Assembly: GCF_027111355.2 (NCBI RefSeq)
Contig: NZ_CP114291.2
Span: forward strand, 744,001 to 808,000
From: Flavobacterium eburneipallidum
GTDB taxonomy: Bacteria > Bacteroidota > Bacteroidia > Flavobacteriales > Flavobacteriaceae
DNA: 64,000 nucleotides
Reading direction: 5' to 3'
The translations under genes were made by a program, and so were the position numbers. Within the stretch, counting starts at the first letter, position 1; each line of letters starts with the position of its first letter. The notes under the pieces were generated by a model. It made no database searches, was not told the DNA's origin, and was given only the letters and a program-made list of their open reading frames with translations. Shown here one piece after another: positions 9,586 to 18,254 of this stretch.

Positions 9586-9780
9586 TTAAGCAACCGCTGT
9601 AGATTTATCTATAACAACTTGACCTCTGTAGTACATTTTACCTTCATGCCAGTAAGCTCTGTGGTATAAATGTGCTTCACCTGTAATAGGGCAAGTAGCG
9701 ATTTGAGCTACAGTAGCTTTGTAATGTGTTCTTCTCTTATCTCTTCTTGTTTTCGAGATTTTTCTTTTAGGATGTGCCAT
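9586..9780 (-). CDS. rpmF: 50S ribosomal protein L32
   Basis: 64 residues starting [17 protein letters not shown], the L32 signature. The usual zinc-ribbon cysteines are mostly absent: only [12 protein letters not shown] keeps one Cys, and no CxxC pair is visible, so this is a zinc-independent form. It starts 9 nt after the yceD stop, the normal yceD-rpmF arrangement. Confidence 0.97.
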   Translation of the reverse strand: MAHPKRKISKTRRDKRRTHYKATVAQIATCPITGEAHLYHRAYWHEGKMYYRGQVVIDKSTAVA

Positions 9781-9789
9781 TTTACTATA

Positions 9790-10332
9790 TTATTTATCCG
9801 TTAATAGTTGTTTTAATTTGTCCCAACGCGGGTCAATATTTTCTTCTTTTTTATTCTCTTTTTTCAGTTCTTTTACTGTCAATTCTTTCAGTTTTGTTAA
9901 GGCTTCAGAGTTTAGGCTGCCATCTTTAACTCCTGGATGAATTCGCTTTAGAGGAACTGATAATACAATCATTTCGTATATATACTGTGCAATATCTATT
10001 TGATATTCTCCATGCGGCAAAATGAGCAATTCTTCATTGTCATTATTGAAGACATCTCCAAAACGAACAATTAATTTCATACTTCCTTTTATTGGCAAAT
10101 CAAACTCTTCGTTTGTCATATCACAAGGAACATTTACTGTTCCTTTATGTTTGAAGGCCAACTCCAACATGGTGCTTTTTTTCTCTAAAACTACATTTAC
10201 TTTGATATTCGAATTATTATATTCGTGATAGTCAAAGATTTCAAAGAACGAGTTACTTACCTGATATTCAAAATGATGTTTCCCTAGCTTTAATCCTATA
10301 AAAGGAATTAAAAATTCTTTTGTCTTCTCCAT
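9790..10332 (-). CDS. YceD/DUF177 family protein
   Basis: A longer frame opens at 10368, but the ATG at 10330-10332 (MEKTKEFLIPFIGLKLG) is preferred because it matches the usual N-terminus of this family in Flavobacteria. 180 residues. The central part has the DUF177 pattern CDMTNEEFDLPI, with the C-x-x-T/C-x-x-x-F/P-I core. YceD-type proteins are almost always encoded just upstream of rpmF and are linked to 23S rRNA or 50S assembly. Here it sits directly upstream of L32, within the pdxA-to-accC run. Confidence 0.9.
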   Translation of the reverse strand: MEKTKEFLIPFIGLKLGKHHFEYQVSNSFFEIFDYHEYNNSNIKVNVVLEKKSTMLELAFKHKGTVNVPCDMTNEEFDLPIKGSMKLIVRFGDVFNNDNEELLILPHGEYQIDIAQYIYEMIVLSVPLKRIHPGVKDGSLNSEALTKLKELTVKELKKENKKEENIDPRWDKLKQLLTDK

Positions 10333-10422
10333 TTCAACAACAATTTGCCCGAAACTTCGGGAGTGCAAAGATATAAAATTATTGTAAACCTAATAATCTT
10401 ATTTATCTTTTTTTGTTTATAT

Positions 10423-11466
10423 CTATTTTTCTTTTATTTTCAAGGGTTTTTGGCTGATTTCTGCATATTGATTTCTTGAATGATAGATGTCAATTGCAGC
10501 ATAAACAGCTTCTTTAAACGAATTATAATCCGCAATTCCTTTTCCAGCAATATCATAAGCTGTTCCGTGATCTGGGGAAGTTCGTACTTTATTCAAACCA
10601 GCTGTGTAATTTACTCCGTTTCCAAATGATAAAGTCTTGAAAGGAATTAGTCCCTGATCGTGATAAGTAGCAATAATAGCATCATATTTTTCATATTGAT
10701 TACTTCCAAAAAAGCCATCGGCAGCAAAGGGACCAAATACTAATGTTCCTTTTTCGAATATTTTTTTTAATGCTGGTTTCAATACTACATCGTCTTCTTT
10801 GCCAATAACGCCACCGTCTCCACAATGTGGATTCAATCCCAATACCGCTATTTTTGGTTTGTTGATGCTGAAATCTTGTATCAATGACTGTTTAATAGTT
10901 TCAATCTTTTTTACAATCAATTCCTCTGTAAGATGTGATGCAACTTCATTAATAGCAATATGATCTGTCAATAGTCCCACTCTCAAGTTATCCTGAATCA
11001 TAAACATCAAAGCATTTCCTTCCAATTCCTGATCTAAATAATCTGTATGTCCCGGAAATTTAAAATCTTCCGATTGAATGTTGTACTTATTTATAGGGGC
11101 TGTTACTAATACATCTACCAATCCTTCTTTCAAAGCTTTAGTAGCTGTAACAAAAGATTTGATGGCATATTTACCCACTTTATCATCGGTAGTGCCAAAT
11201 TTTATATCTACGGCTTCTTGCCAAACATTTAATACATTGATTTTTCCCAAAACAATTTGGTCTAATCTATCAATTCCGTGAAGCATAGATGTAGATTCCA
11301 AACTTTTCTTTACAAAGGATAGAATTTTTACATTGGCAAAAATAACTGGTGTACATAATTCCAACATTCGAGAATCTTCAAATGTTTTAAGAATTACTTC
11401 GCTTCCAATACCGTTTAAATCTCCTATTGAAATTCCGACGATTATATTTTCTGCTTTTTTTGTCAT
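10423..11466 (-). CDS. pdxA: 4-hydroxythreonine-4-phosphate dehydrogenase
   Basis: 347 residues, the PdxA length. It opens with IIVGISIGDLNGIGSEVI, and has FPGHTDYL, LGLNPHCGDGG (metal and substrate binding) and DGFFGSNQYEKYDAIIATYHDQGL with the metal-binding histidine, then RTSPDHGTAYDIAG. It oxidises 4-phosphohydroxy-L-threonine with NAD in the DXP-independent pathway of pyridoxal phosphate synthesis. It is the first gene of the minus-strand run and divergent from ribE with 58 nt between. Confidence 0.97.
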   Translation of the reverse strand: MTKKAENIIVGISIGDLNGIGSEVILKTFEDSRMLELCTPVIFANVKILSFVKKSLESTSMLHGIDRLDQIVLGKINVLNVWQEAVDIKFGTTDDKVGKYAIKSFVTATKALKEGLVDVLVTAPINKYNIQSEDFKFPGHTDYLDQELEGNALMFMIQDNLRVGLLTDHIAINEVASHLTEELIVKKIETIKQSLIQDFSINKPKIAVLGLNPHCGDGGVIGKEDDVVLKPALKKIFEKGTLVFGPFAADGFFGSNQYEKYDAIIATYHDQGLIPFKTLSFGNGVNYTAGLNKVRTSPDHGTAYDIAGKGIADYNSFKEAVYAAIDIYHSRNQYAEISQKPLKIKEK

Positions 11467-11524
11467 GACATCAAGTTATTTATTGCTAATTTTGAAGTGC
11501 AAATTTAGTAAAATAAAACAAGAA

Positions 11525-12112
11525 ATGTTTACAGGAATCATAGAAACCCTTGGTAAAATCCAGGAAATAAAAAAAGACAAAGACAATCTACATATTACAA
11601 TAACATCTTCCGTTGCTAATGAACTTAAAATAGATCAAAGTGTGGCTCATAATGGGATTTGTTTGACAGTTGTTAATATTAATCAAGATCAATATACTGT
11701 AACTGCTATTGATGAAACAATAAAAAAAACGAATATTTCCCATTGGCAAACTGGAGATATTGTTAACCTTGAAAGAGCTATGAAATTAGGTGATCGATTG
11801 GACGGTCATATTGTTCAGGGACACGTAGATCAAATTGGGACTTGTATTGTAGCAAAAGAAACCAACGGAAGCTGGGGATATACCTTTGAATATGACGAAT
11901 CACTTGGAAATATTACTATCGAAAAAGGATCGATTACTGTAAATGGAGTAAGTTTGACTGTAGTAGATTCTGGTAAAAACCAATTTAGTGTTGCAATTAT
12001 TCCTTATACTTTTGAACATACTAATTTTAATACTTTTATAGAAGGGACAAAAGTGAACCTTGAATTTGATGTCATTGGTAAATATGTTTCTCGTTTGTAT
12101 TCAAATAAATAA
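11525..12112 (+). CDS. ribE: Riboflavin synthase, alpha subunit
   Basis: The ATG at 11525 gives MFTGIIETLGKI, the conserved N-terminus; an earlier in-frame start at 11333 would lie inside pdxA and is rejected. 195 residues in two homologous beta-barrel halves: VAHNGICLTVV in the first and VNGVSLTVV in the second, with LGDRLDGHIVQGHVD between. It dismutates two 6,7-dimethyl-8-ribityllumazine molecules to riboflavin. There is room for only a 58-nt leader, so no FMN riboswitch fits. Confidence 0.97.
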   Translation: MFTGIIETLGKIQEIKKDKDNLHITITSSVANELKIDQSVAHNGICLTVVNINQDQYTVTAIDETIKKTNISHWQTGDIVNLERAMKLGDRLDGHIVQGHVDQIGTCIVAKETNGSWGYTFEYDESLGNITIEKGSITVNGVSLTVVDSGKNQFSVAIIPYTFEHTNFNTFIEGTKVNLEFDVIGKYVSRLYSNK

Positions 12113-12130
12113 ATCGTATTATAATAATAA

Positions 12131-12166
12131 AAACAAAGGCTTCAATTTAAATTGAAGCCTTTGTTT
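12131..12166. terminator. Bidirectional terminator overlapping the end of a small gene
   Basis: A perfect self-complementary stretch of 36 nt: the arm AAACAAAGGCTTCAATTT pairs with its exact complement. A- and T-runs flank it on both sides. It ends ribE (+) and the small proline-rich gene (-); the last six codons and stop of the latter lie inside the stem. Confidence 0.92.
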
Positions 12167-12365
12167 TTATTTGGTATTTTAGAATACTATAGAAGCTAAA
12201 GATTAATGCTATTAATATCAAAAAATAAATATTTTCGTCTATGGGTAATCCAGGTGGCGGTGGCGGTATTTTTTTTGGCGAAGGAGGATTTGGTGCGGCA
12301 ATAATACTTCCTGTGAAAAAAAACAAAGCAATTAAAACAAAAAATCTATACATAATTGTTTTCAT
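12147..12365 (-). CDS. Small signal-peptide protein with Pro-rich linker and one membrane segment
   Basis: 72 residues: a hydrophobic signal at 5-23 ending IIAAPNPP, then a stretch rich in Pro including KKIPPPPPGLPIDE, then a second hydrophobic segment at about 47-63 and a basic tail. This is a family of tiny Flavobacterial proteins with the PPPPPGLPID pattern; no function is known to me. A TTG-N20-TAACTTTG promoter lies upstream at 12438-12468. Its stop codon sits within the shared terminator. Confidence 0.75.
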   Translation of the reverse strand: MKTIMYRFFVLIALFFFTGSIIAAPNPPSPKKIPPPPPGLPIDENIYFLILIALIFSFYSILKYQIKTKASI

Positions 12366-12437
12366 AAATTATTAATAAATAACAAAACAAAGAGATTTTG
12401 TGTTTAAACCTCCTAGGTTTTAATTAATTAACGCCTA

Positions 12438-12468
12438 CAAAGTTATTTATATTTTGTTAGGAAACAAT
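12438..12468 (-). promoter_or_regulatory. Promoter for the small Pro-rich protein
   Basis: Minus strand: TTG (12466-12468), 20 nt, TAACTTTG (12438-12445). The leader of about 65 nt includes a short palindrome, AAACCT-AGG-AGGTTT, around 12405-12420. Confidence 0.55.
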
Positions 12469-12534
12469 TTTTTTAACGATTAAAATACATTTTTTACCGA
12501 TAAAAAGCATTGTTGAATTTTAATTGTAAAAAAA

Positions 12535-12562
12535 AACCTATAAATCGATTGATTTATAGGTT
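12535..12562 (-). terminator. Terminator downstream of the tRNA
   Basis: AACCTATAAATC and GATTTATAGGTT form a 12-bp stem with a GATT loop, followed by a T-run when read on the minus strand. It begins 6 nt beyond the tRNA 3' end. Confidence 0.88.
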
Positions 12563-12568
12563 TTTTTG

Positions 12569-12642
12569 TGGTCCCACTTGGAATCGAACCAAGCACCTAC
12601 TGATTATGAGTCAGTTGCTCTAACCGAATGAGCTATAGGACC
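12569..12642 (-). tRNA. tRNA with anticodon CAT (Met, possibly Ile2)
   Basis: The 74-nt cloverleaf reads GGTCCTA (acceptor), AGCTCATTCGGTTAGAGC region for the D arm, anticodon stem ACTGA/TCAGT around CTCATAA, and a T arm containing GGTTCGATTCC. The acceptor closes with TGGGACC and discriminator A; CCA is not encoded. Anticodon CAT. It lacks the initiator C1-A72 mismatch, so it is an elongator Met or the lysidine-modified Ile2 tRNA; sequence alone does not separate these here. Confidence 0.93.
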
Positions 12643-12843
12643 GTTATTGCGGATGCGAAATTACTACTATTTTATATTTGTTCCAAATATTTTTAGAAAT
12701 AGATTTTTTATATTCAAATCAGTATCACTTTCAAAACAGAAACTACTGATTATTAGAATCATCCTATAAGACATTCCTTTTGGCTGATTGTCAAATTTCA
12801 CGTTTTAATTATCTAAAAGAACTAAACTTTGTCTGTTAGAGTC

Positions 12844-12872
12844 TTTGGAGCTTCAAAAAAATCGTATTTTTG
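12844..12872 (+). promoter_or_regulatory. Promoter of rbfA, almost touching the ATG
   Basis: TTTG (12844-12847), 17 nt, TATTTTTG (12865-12872). The ATG begins only 4 nt after the -7 box, so the transcript would have almost no leader. Confidence 0.6.
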
Positions 12873-12876
12873 CAAC

Positions 12877-13269
12877 ATGGAAACAAATAGACAGAAAAAA
12901 ATAGGCGGAGTTATCCAAAAAGATTTGGTGGACATCCTACAAGGTGAAGTGAGAAAGAACGGACTTACGAATTTAATCATTTCGGTATCCAAAGTTAGTG
13001 TGACTACAGATTTATCCGTAGCCACGGTTTATTTAAGTATTTTTCCTCAAGAAAAAGCCCAAGAAACTTTAGTGGGAATAAAAGCGAATTCTAAATTAAT
13101 AAAACACGATTTGTCTCAAAGAGTACGTTTGCAATTGCGAAAAGTGCCTAATTTAGTATTCTTTATAGACGACTCATTAGATTACATAGAAAAAATAGAC
13201 AATGCTTTGTCTAATAAAGAAAATCCTATAGAAAATCGTGATCTTTTAGAAAAACGCAGATTTCAATAA
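12877..13269 (+). CDS. rbfA: Ribosome-binding factor A
   Basis: 130 residues from the ATG at 12877 (METNRQKKIGGVIQKDL); an upstream in-frame GTG/ATG extension would run through the promoter box and is rejected. The KH-type fold pattern is visible: ISVSKVSVTTDLSVATVYLSIF and LSQRVRLQLRKVPNLVFFIDDSLDY. It binds 30S subunits and helps mature the 5' end of 16S rRNA. The downstream permease starts 3 nt after the stop. Confidence 0.94.
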   Translation: METNRQKKIGGVIQKDLVDILQGEVRKNGLTNLIISVSKVSVTTDLSVATVYLSIFPQEKAQETLVGIKANSKLIKHDLSQRVRLQLRKVPNLVFFIDDSLDYIEKIDNALSNKENPIENRDLLEKRRFQ

Positions 13270-13272
13270 AAT

Positions 13273-14472
13273 TTGAATTTTCCTCTTTACATAGCCCAAC
13301 GGTATATTTTTAGCAGCAGCAAAAATAATGCTATCAACATCATCAATCGCATTGCTAGTGTGGGAATCATCGTTGGTGCGATGGCTTTGTTTGTGGTTTT
13401 GTCCGTTTTTAGCGGATTAAAAGTCTTCAGCCTTTCGTTTAGCAATGATATTGATCCTGATTTGAAAGTTAGCAGTACTTTGGGAAAATCTTTTCTAGTT
13501 TCTCCATCTCAAGAAAATCAAATCAAACAAATTGAAGGTATTGCTTCTTACAGCAAAATAATAGAAGAACGTGTTTTATTTACTTTCAACGGAAAACAAG
13601 AAGTTACTTGGCTCAAAGGAATTGATTCTAGTTATACCAAAGTAAATGCAATTAAGAAAAAAATCTATACAGGGGATTGGCTCGAAAAAGATACTTATCA
13701 AGTAGTGGTTGGCTATGGAACTGCTGTGGAATTTTCGATGGGAATATTGGATTTTAAAAATCAATTGGAAGTTCTGGCACCAAAACCGGGAAAAGGCAAT
13801 ATCGAAAATCCAGCGGAAGCTTTCAATAAAGAGGTGATAATTCCAGTAGGAGTCTATGCAATTAGCGAAGAATTGGATTCTAAATATGTGTTTGCTGATT
13901 TAGGTTTGGCTCAAGAATTATTGGAGTATAAACCCACCCAAATTTCAGGAATTGAAATCAAGATGAATAAAAATGCTGATGAAAAAGCTATTGTCAATAA
14001 ACTTCAAACTATTTTCAATAATAAAATCACAGTAAAAAACAGAGCGCAACTCAACGAATCACTGTATAAAATGCTGAATACCGAGAATCTTGCGGTTTAT
14101 CTCATATTTACTTTAGTCATTATTATTGCCCTTTTCAATCTGGTTGGTGCATTAATCATGATGATTCTGGACAAAAAAGGAAACCTGAAAACACTTTTAA
14201 ATCTAGGAACTGACATCAAAGATTTACGCAAAATATTCCTGCTTCAAGGTACTTTGTTAAGCGTTTTTGGTGGAATAATTGGATTGACTTTAGGTATTGC
14301 AATCGTTTTACTGCAACAACATTTTGAATTGATAATGATTACTCCAACCCTAGCTTATCCAGTAGATTTTACAATAGAAAACGTGTTGATTGTGTTTGCA
14401 ACCATTGTTTCCCTTGGTTTTATTGCTTCATTGATTGCGAGTAGTCGTGTAAGTAAGAAGTTGTTGGATTGA
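13273..14472 (+). CDS. ABC transporter permease of the LolC/LolE (FtsX) type, TTG start
   Basis: The only fitting start is TTG at 13273, 3 nt after rbfA; it yields MNFPLYIAQRYIFSSSKNNAINIINRIA, the family N-terminus. 399 residues: one membrane helix at about 30-50, a large periplasmic MacB-like domain, and three helices near the C-terminus (from about 275, 320 and 370). Such permeases extract outer-membrane lipoproteins or export other substrates with a separate ATPase, not encoded here. It is translationally coupled to rbfA and converges with the toxin gene with no spacer. Confidence 0.9.
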   Translation: MNFPLYIAQRYIFSSSKNNAINIINRIASVGIIVGAMALFVVLSVFSGLKVFSLSFSNDIDPDLKVSSTLGKSFLVSPSQENQIKQIEGIASYSKIIEERVLFTFNGKQEVTWLKGIDSSYTKVNAIKKKIYTGDWLEKDTYQVVVGYGTAVEFSMGILDFKNQLEVLAPKPGKGNIENPAEAFNKEVIIPVGVYAISEELDSKYVFADLGLAQELLEYKPTQISGIEIKMNKNADEKAIVNKLQTIFNNKITVKNRAQLNESLYKMLNTENLAVYLIFTLVIIIALFNLVGALIMMILDKKGNLKTLLNLGTDIKDLRKIFLLQGTLLSVFGGIIGLTLGIAIVLLQQHFELIMITPTLAYPVDFTIENVLIVFATIVSLGFIASLIASSRVSKKLLD

Positions 14473-14775
14473 TTATAAAATCTGCGGAAGCTTGTTTGGG
14501 ATATCTTCTTTGGAATGCCAAAATGCTAAAATAAACACTTCATTATTTTCCCAAATATAATACAAACCATAAGGGAATTTATTCAACCAAAATATTCTGA
14601 TTTTAGAATAACGAAACTGGAAACTTTCAGGATTTTTAGCAATAATTTTTAAACCTAATCGTATTTCTTTTTCGATTCTTTTTGCTAAAACAATATTGAT
14701 TGAAGCATAATGTGCAATTACATTTTCGATTTCAACCGCTGTATTTGTTTTTAAAGTGAGTTTGTTATAACTCAT
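14473..14775 (-). CDS. RelE/ParE-superfamily toxin
   Basis: 100 residues. The pattern VEIENVIAHYASINIVLAKRIEKEI, then LGLKIIAKNPESFQFRYSKIRIFWLNKFPYGLYYIWENNEVFILAFWHSKEDI, is that of ParE/RelE-type toxins, with a conserved Y-x-I-x-x-x-x-V-x-I-L-x-x-x-H core. Targets of the family are mRNA on the ribosome or DNA gyrase. Its start overlaps the antitoxin end by 11 nt. Its stop abuts the stop of the upstream-strand permease (14470-14472) with no spacer. Confidence 0.85.
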   Translation of the reverse strand: MSYNKLTLKTNTAVEIENVIAHYASINIVLAKRIEKEIRLGLKIIAKNPESFQFRYSKIRIFWLNKFPYGLYYIWENNEVFILAFWHSKEDIPNKLPQIL

Positions 14776-15004
14776 ATTTAGATTTTAAGGAATCTAAAAA
14801 TTCAAACGCATCAACTCCAGATTTAGAATTTTCTTGATGTTCAGCTAGTCTTTTATCTAATTCTTTCTTTTGCTTTTCGGATAACGAAACAGGTTCAATT
14901 TCGTGCAAAACAAAATTCTTCACTTTCTGAATAATAGAAGCGTCATTGATATTTTGAAGTAAATCAATTAAAAGCGATTTTTCGGTTTGAACACTCATAA
15001 TCAA
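14765..15004 (-). CDS. Antitoxin of the RelE/ParE-type pair
   Basis: 79 residues (or 77 from the second Met at 14998). Predicted helical throughout, with LSEKQKKELDKRLAEHQENSKSGVDAFEFLDSLKSKY at the C-terminus. That matches the addiction-module antitoxins found next to this toxin type in Bacteroidota, where the C-terminal helix wraps the toxin. Antitoxin first, toxin second and an 11-nt overlap is the usual autoregulated layout. Confidence 0.82.
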   Translation of the reverse strand: MIMSVQTEKSLLIDLLQNINDASIIQKVKNFVLHEIEPVSLSEKQKKELDKRLAEHQENSKSGVDAFEFLDSLKSKYEL

Positions 15005-15064
15005 GGTTATTTAATAACAAATATAATGAAAATTGGAGAACAATAATTTCAAATTCTTTATTTT

Positions 15065-16057
15065 CTAAACCACCTCATATCCCGAATAAGTTTCTTCAAT
15101 TTCATTCAAAACAGCAAATAATTCTTCGGGACGGTCTAGAGTAACCAATTGTTGTTTAAAAGGTTTGAAAGAATGAATTCCTTTAAAGTAATTGGTATAA
15201 TGCGGACGTGTTTCTACAATTCCGAGTCTTTCACCTTTCCATTCCATTGCCCAGGTTAAGTGATTGCGAACAGCTTCTACTCTGTCCGACACAGTTGGTT
15301 TTGCTAAATGCTCGCCAGTTTTGAAGTAATGTTTGATTTCATCGAAAATCCAAGGATAGCCAATGGCAGCACGACCAATCATAATGCCGTCGATGCCGTA
15401 TTCATTTTTATACTGTAATGCTTTTTCGGGAGAATCAATATCGCCATTTCCAAAAATAGGCATTGTGATTCTGGGATTATTTTTCACTCGGGCGATGTGT
15501 GACCAATCCGAATGGCCTTTATACATTTGGGCACGGGTTCGGGCGTGAATGCTCAAAGCAGCAACACCAATATCCTGCAGACGCTCGGCAACCTCATCAA
15601 TATTAATAGAATTATCATCCCAGCCCAAACGGGTTTTTACTGTAACTGGCAAATGTGTGCTGTCGATAACGGCTTGCGTCAAGCGAATCATCAAATCGAC
15701 ATCTTTCAAAACTCCTGCGCCTGCGCCTTTGCAAACGACTTTCTTTACGGGACAGCCAAAATTAATATCAATTAAATCTGGATTTACCGTAGAAACAATT
15801 TTAGAGGACAATGCCATTGCTTCTTCGTCTCCTCCAAAAATCTGGATTCCAACGGGTCTTTCGTAATCGAAAATATCGAGTTTCATTCGGCTTTTGATGG
15901 CGTCGCGAATTAATCCCTCGGAGGAAATAAATTCGGAATACATCAAATCGGCTCCGTGTTGTTTGCACAATCTGCGAAACGGCGGATCGCTCACATCTTC
16001 CATAGGTGCGAGAAGTAACGGAAAATCAGGAAGTTTTATGTTGCCAATCTTTATCAA
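15065..16057 (-). CDS. dusB: tRNA-dihydrouridine synthase
   Basis: 330 residues of TIM-barrel fold. Motifs: LLAPMEDVSDPPFR at the N-terminus, DINFGCPVKKV with the catalytic cysteine, GAGVLKD, VKTRLGWDD, SIHARTRAQMYKGHSDW, and GNGDIDSPEKA / GIMIGRAAIGYPWIF for FMN phosphate binding. It reduces uridines in the D-loop of tRNAs using FMN and NADPH. DusB-type by overall pattern; the subtype is inferred. It is divergent from lepA. Confidence 0.95.
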   Translation of the reverse strand: MIKIGNIKLPDFPLLLAPMEDVSDPPFRRLCKQHGADLMYSEFISSEGLIRDAIKSRMKLDIFDYERPVGIQIFGGDEEAMALSSKIVSTVNPDLIDINFGCPVKKVVCKGAGAGVLKDVDLMIRLTQAVIDSTHLPVTVKTRLGWDDNSINIDEVAERLQDIGVAALSIHARTRAQMYKGHSDWSHIARVKNNPRITMPIFGNGDIDSPEKALQYKNEYGIDGIMIGRAAIGYPWIFDEIKHYFKTGEHLAKPTVSDRVEAVRNHLTWAMEWKGERLGIVETRPHYTNYFKGIHSFKPFKQQLVTLDRPEELFAVLNEIEETYSGYEVV

Positions 16058-16137
16058 GGGTAATTTTTTTGCAAAGATAGATGATTTGATAGAATAGAAA
16101 AAAGATAAAAGAATAAAGCGAGCAAATGAGGTATTTC

Positions 16138-16256
16138 ACCGCAGATTCACAGATTTATTTATCGAAAATCTGATTTTTATGATTTTGAAAGTCTAACTCG
16201 TACTTAAATTCATTGATTTTGAATACCAATTTTATTAAAATCTGCGAATCTGCGGT
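16138..16256. repeat. Dispersed inverted-repeat element, copy A
   Basis: The ends ACCGCAGATTCACAGATTT (16138-16156) and its near-perfect complement (16238-16256; one mismatch in 19) flank about 80 nt of A/T-rich DNA. A second copy with the same ends lies at 53844-53967. It occupies the dusB/lepA intergenic region of 400 nt. Confidence 0.8.
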
Positions 16257-16318
16257 TATTTTTTAGCACATACATATTTCCATTGAGTCTTAAACCAAGT
16301 AGTTTGTGATTGAAGCGC

Positions 16319-16348
16319 TTTGAAACTGTTGAATTTAAACTATATTTG
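16319..16348 (+). promoter_or_regulatory. Promoter of lepA
   Basis: TTTG (16319-16322), 18 nt, TATATTTG (16341-16348): a full match to the Bacteroidota consensus. The leader is about 100 nt long. Confidence 0.75.
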
Positions 16349-16413
16349 CAGATTAATTGCTTGCTTGAGAGAGCTTGTGACGATAGTCTGTTCGCCGCAG
16401 TGAACACGCCCAA

Positions 16414-16437
16414 ACTTCGACTGCGCTCAGTTGGACA
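16414..16437. repeat. Short dispersed repeat in the lepA leader
   Basis: Contains TCGACTGCGCTC followed by AGTTGGACA. The same 12-bp core followed by GAAGTGACA occurs inside hemW at 59584-59608. The block is visibly more G/C-rich than its surroundings. Confidence 0.6.
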
Positions 16438-16457
16438 TAAATTGACATACACAAAGA

Positions 16458-18254
16458 ATGAAACACATAAGAAATTTTTGCATTATTGCACACATTGACC
16501 ACGGTAAAAGTACGCTTGCCGACAGACTTCTTGGCGCTACACAAACCGTTACGGCTCGTGAGGAAAAGGCTCAATTGCTTGACAATATGGACTTGGAACG
16601 CGAACGTGGGATTACCATAAAAAGTCACGCCATTCAGATGGAATACAAGTACAAAGGCGAGGATTATATCCTGAATTTGATTGATACTCCTGGACACGTG
16701 GATTTTTCGTATGAGGTTTCCCGTTCGATTGCGGCTTGTGAAGGGGCTCTTTTGATTGTAGATGCTGCGCAAAGTATTCAGGCACAAACGATTTCGAATT
16801 TGTATTTGGCTTTGGAAAACGACTTGGAGATTATTCCAGTTTTGAATAAAGTGGATTTACCAAGTGCCAATCCTGAAGAAGTTAGCGATGATATTATTGA
16901 TTTATTGGGTTGCAAACTGGAGGATATTATTCACGCTTCGGGGAAAACTGGTTTTGGTGTCGAAAATATTTTGGCTGCCATTATTGAGAAAATCCCACCT
17001 CCTAAAGGAAATAAAGACGAACCATTACAAGCTTTGATTTTTGACTCACATTACAATCCATTCCGTGGAATTGAGGTTATTTTCCGTGTGAAAAACGGAG
17101 AAATCAAAAAGGGTCAGAAGATTAAATTTATGGCTACTGGAAATGAATATTTTGCGGATGAAATTGGTACGTTGAAACTAAATCAAGTGCCAAAAAATGT
17201 CATTTCGACTGGAGATGTGGGTTATTTGATTTCGGGAATTAAAGAGGCGAAAGAAGTAAAAGTAGGGGATACACTTACGGATGCCAAAACGCCAACTACA
17301 AATATGATTACAGGTTTCGAAGATGTGAAACCAATGGTTTTTGCCGGAATTTATCCAGTGGACACCGAAGATTTTGAAGAGTTGCGTGCTTCGATGGAAA
17401 AATTGCAATTAAACGACGCTTCTTTAGTATTTACTGCCGAAAGTTCTGCGGCTTTAGGTTTTGGTTTTCGTTGCGGATTCTTGGGAATGTTGCACATGGA
17501 AATCATCCAGGAGCGATTGGAACGTGAGTTCGATATGACTGTGATTACTACGGTTCCCAACGTTTCGTATTTGGCTTACACCAAGAAAAATCCTGAAACT
17601 GCACTTGTAGTCAACAATCCTTCTGATTTGCCAGAGCCTTCTAGTTTAGACCGAGTAGAAGAGCCTTATATCAAAGCGACTATCATTACCAAAGCTGATT
17701 TTGTTGGGAATGTAATGAGTTTGTGTATCGAAAAACGAGGATTAATTACCAATCAAACTTATTTGACCACCGAAAGAGTGGAATTGAATTTCGATATGCC
17801 ATTGGCCGAAATTGTATTCGATTTTTACGACCGATTGAAGACGGTTTCCAAAGGATATGCTTCTTTTGACTATGCTCCAATTGGAATGCGTACTTCTAAA
17901 TTAGTAAAATTAGACGTTTTATTGAATGCCCAATCCGTGGATGCCCTTTCTGCCTTGATTCACGAAAGCAATGCTTACAATATTGGTAAAAAAATGTGTG
18001 AGAAATTGCGTGAACTGATTCCGAGACAGCAATTTGATATTCCGATTCAGGCGGCAATTGGTGCTAAAATCATTGCCCGTGAAACGATAAAAGCCTTACG
18101 TAAAGACGTTACCGCCAAATGTTATGGTGGAGATATTTCCCGTAAACGTAAATTATTGGAAAAACAGAAAAAAGGTAAAAAACGCATGAGACTGGTTGGA
18201 AATGTTGAGATTCCTCAAGAAGCGTTTATGGCTGTTTTGAAATTGAATGACTAG
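16458..18254 (+). CDS. lepA: Elongation factor 4 (LepA)
   Basis: 598 residues, family length. GTPase motifs: AHIDHGKST (residues 11-19), [20 protein letters not shown]. Then the EF-G-like domains and the LepA-specific C-terminal domain ending [21 protein letters not shown]. It back-translocates or remodels stalled ribosomes under ionic stress. It has its own promoter and a terminator at 18295-18328. Confidence 0.98.
   Translation: MKHIRNFCIIAHIDHGKSTLADRLLGATQTVTAREEKAQLLDNMDLERERGITIKSHAIQMEYKYKGEDYILNLIDTPGHVDFSYEVSRSIAACEGALLIVDAAQSIQAQTISNLYLALENDLEIIPVLNKVDLPSANPEEVSDDIIDLLGCKLEDIIHASGKTGFGVENILAAIIEKIPPPKGNKDEPLQALIFDSHYNPFRGIEVIFRVKNGEIKKGQKIKFMATGNEYFADEIGTLKLNQVPKNVISTGDVGYLISGIKEAKEVKVGDTLTDAKTPTTNMITGFEDVKPMVFAGIYPVDTEDFEELRASMEKLQLNDASLVFTAESSAALGFGFRCGFLGMLHMEIIQERLEREFDMTVITTVPNVSYLAYTKKNPETALVVNNPSDLPEPSSLDRVEEPYIKATIITKADFVGNVMSLCIEKRGLITNQTYLTTERVELNFDMPLAEIVFDFYDRLKTVSKGYASFDYAPIGMRTSKLVKLDVLLNAQSVDALSALIHESNAYNIGKKMCEKLRELIPRQQFDIPIQAAIGAKIIARETIKALRKDVTAKCYGGDISRKRKLLEKQKKGKKRMRLVGNVEIPQEAFMAVLKLND

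Noticed and set aside
11333..11524. N-terminal extension of riboflavin synthase
   Set aside because: The extra residues lie within pdxA on the other strand and do not resemble the family; MFTGIIE at 11525 is the conserved start.
11467..11524. FMN riboswitch upstream of ribE
   Set aside because: Only 58 nt separate pdxA and ribE, too short for the six-stem FMN aptamer, and no conserved boxes are visible.
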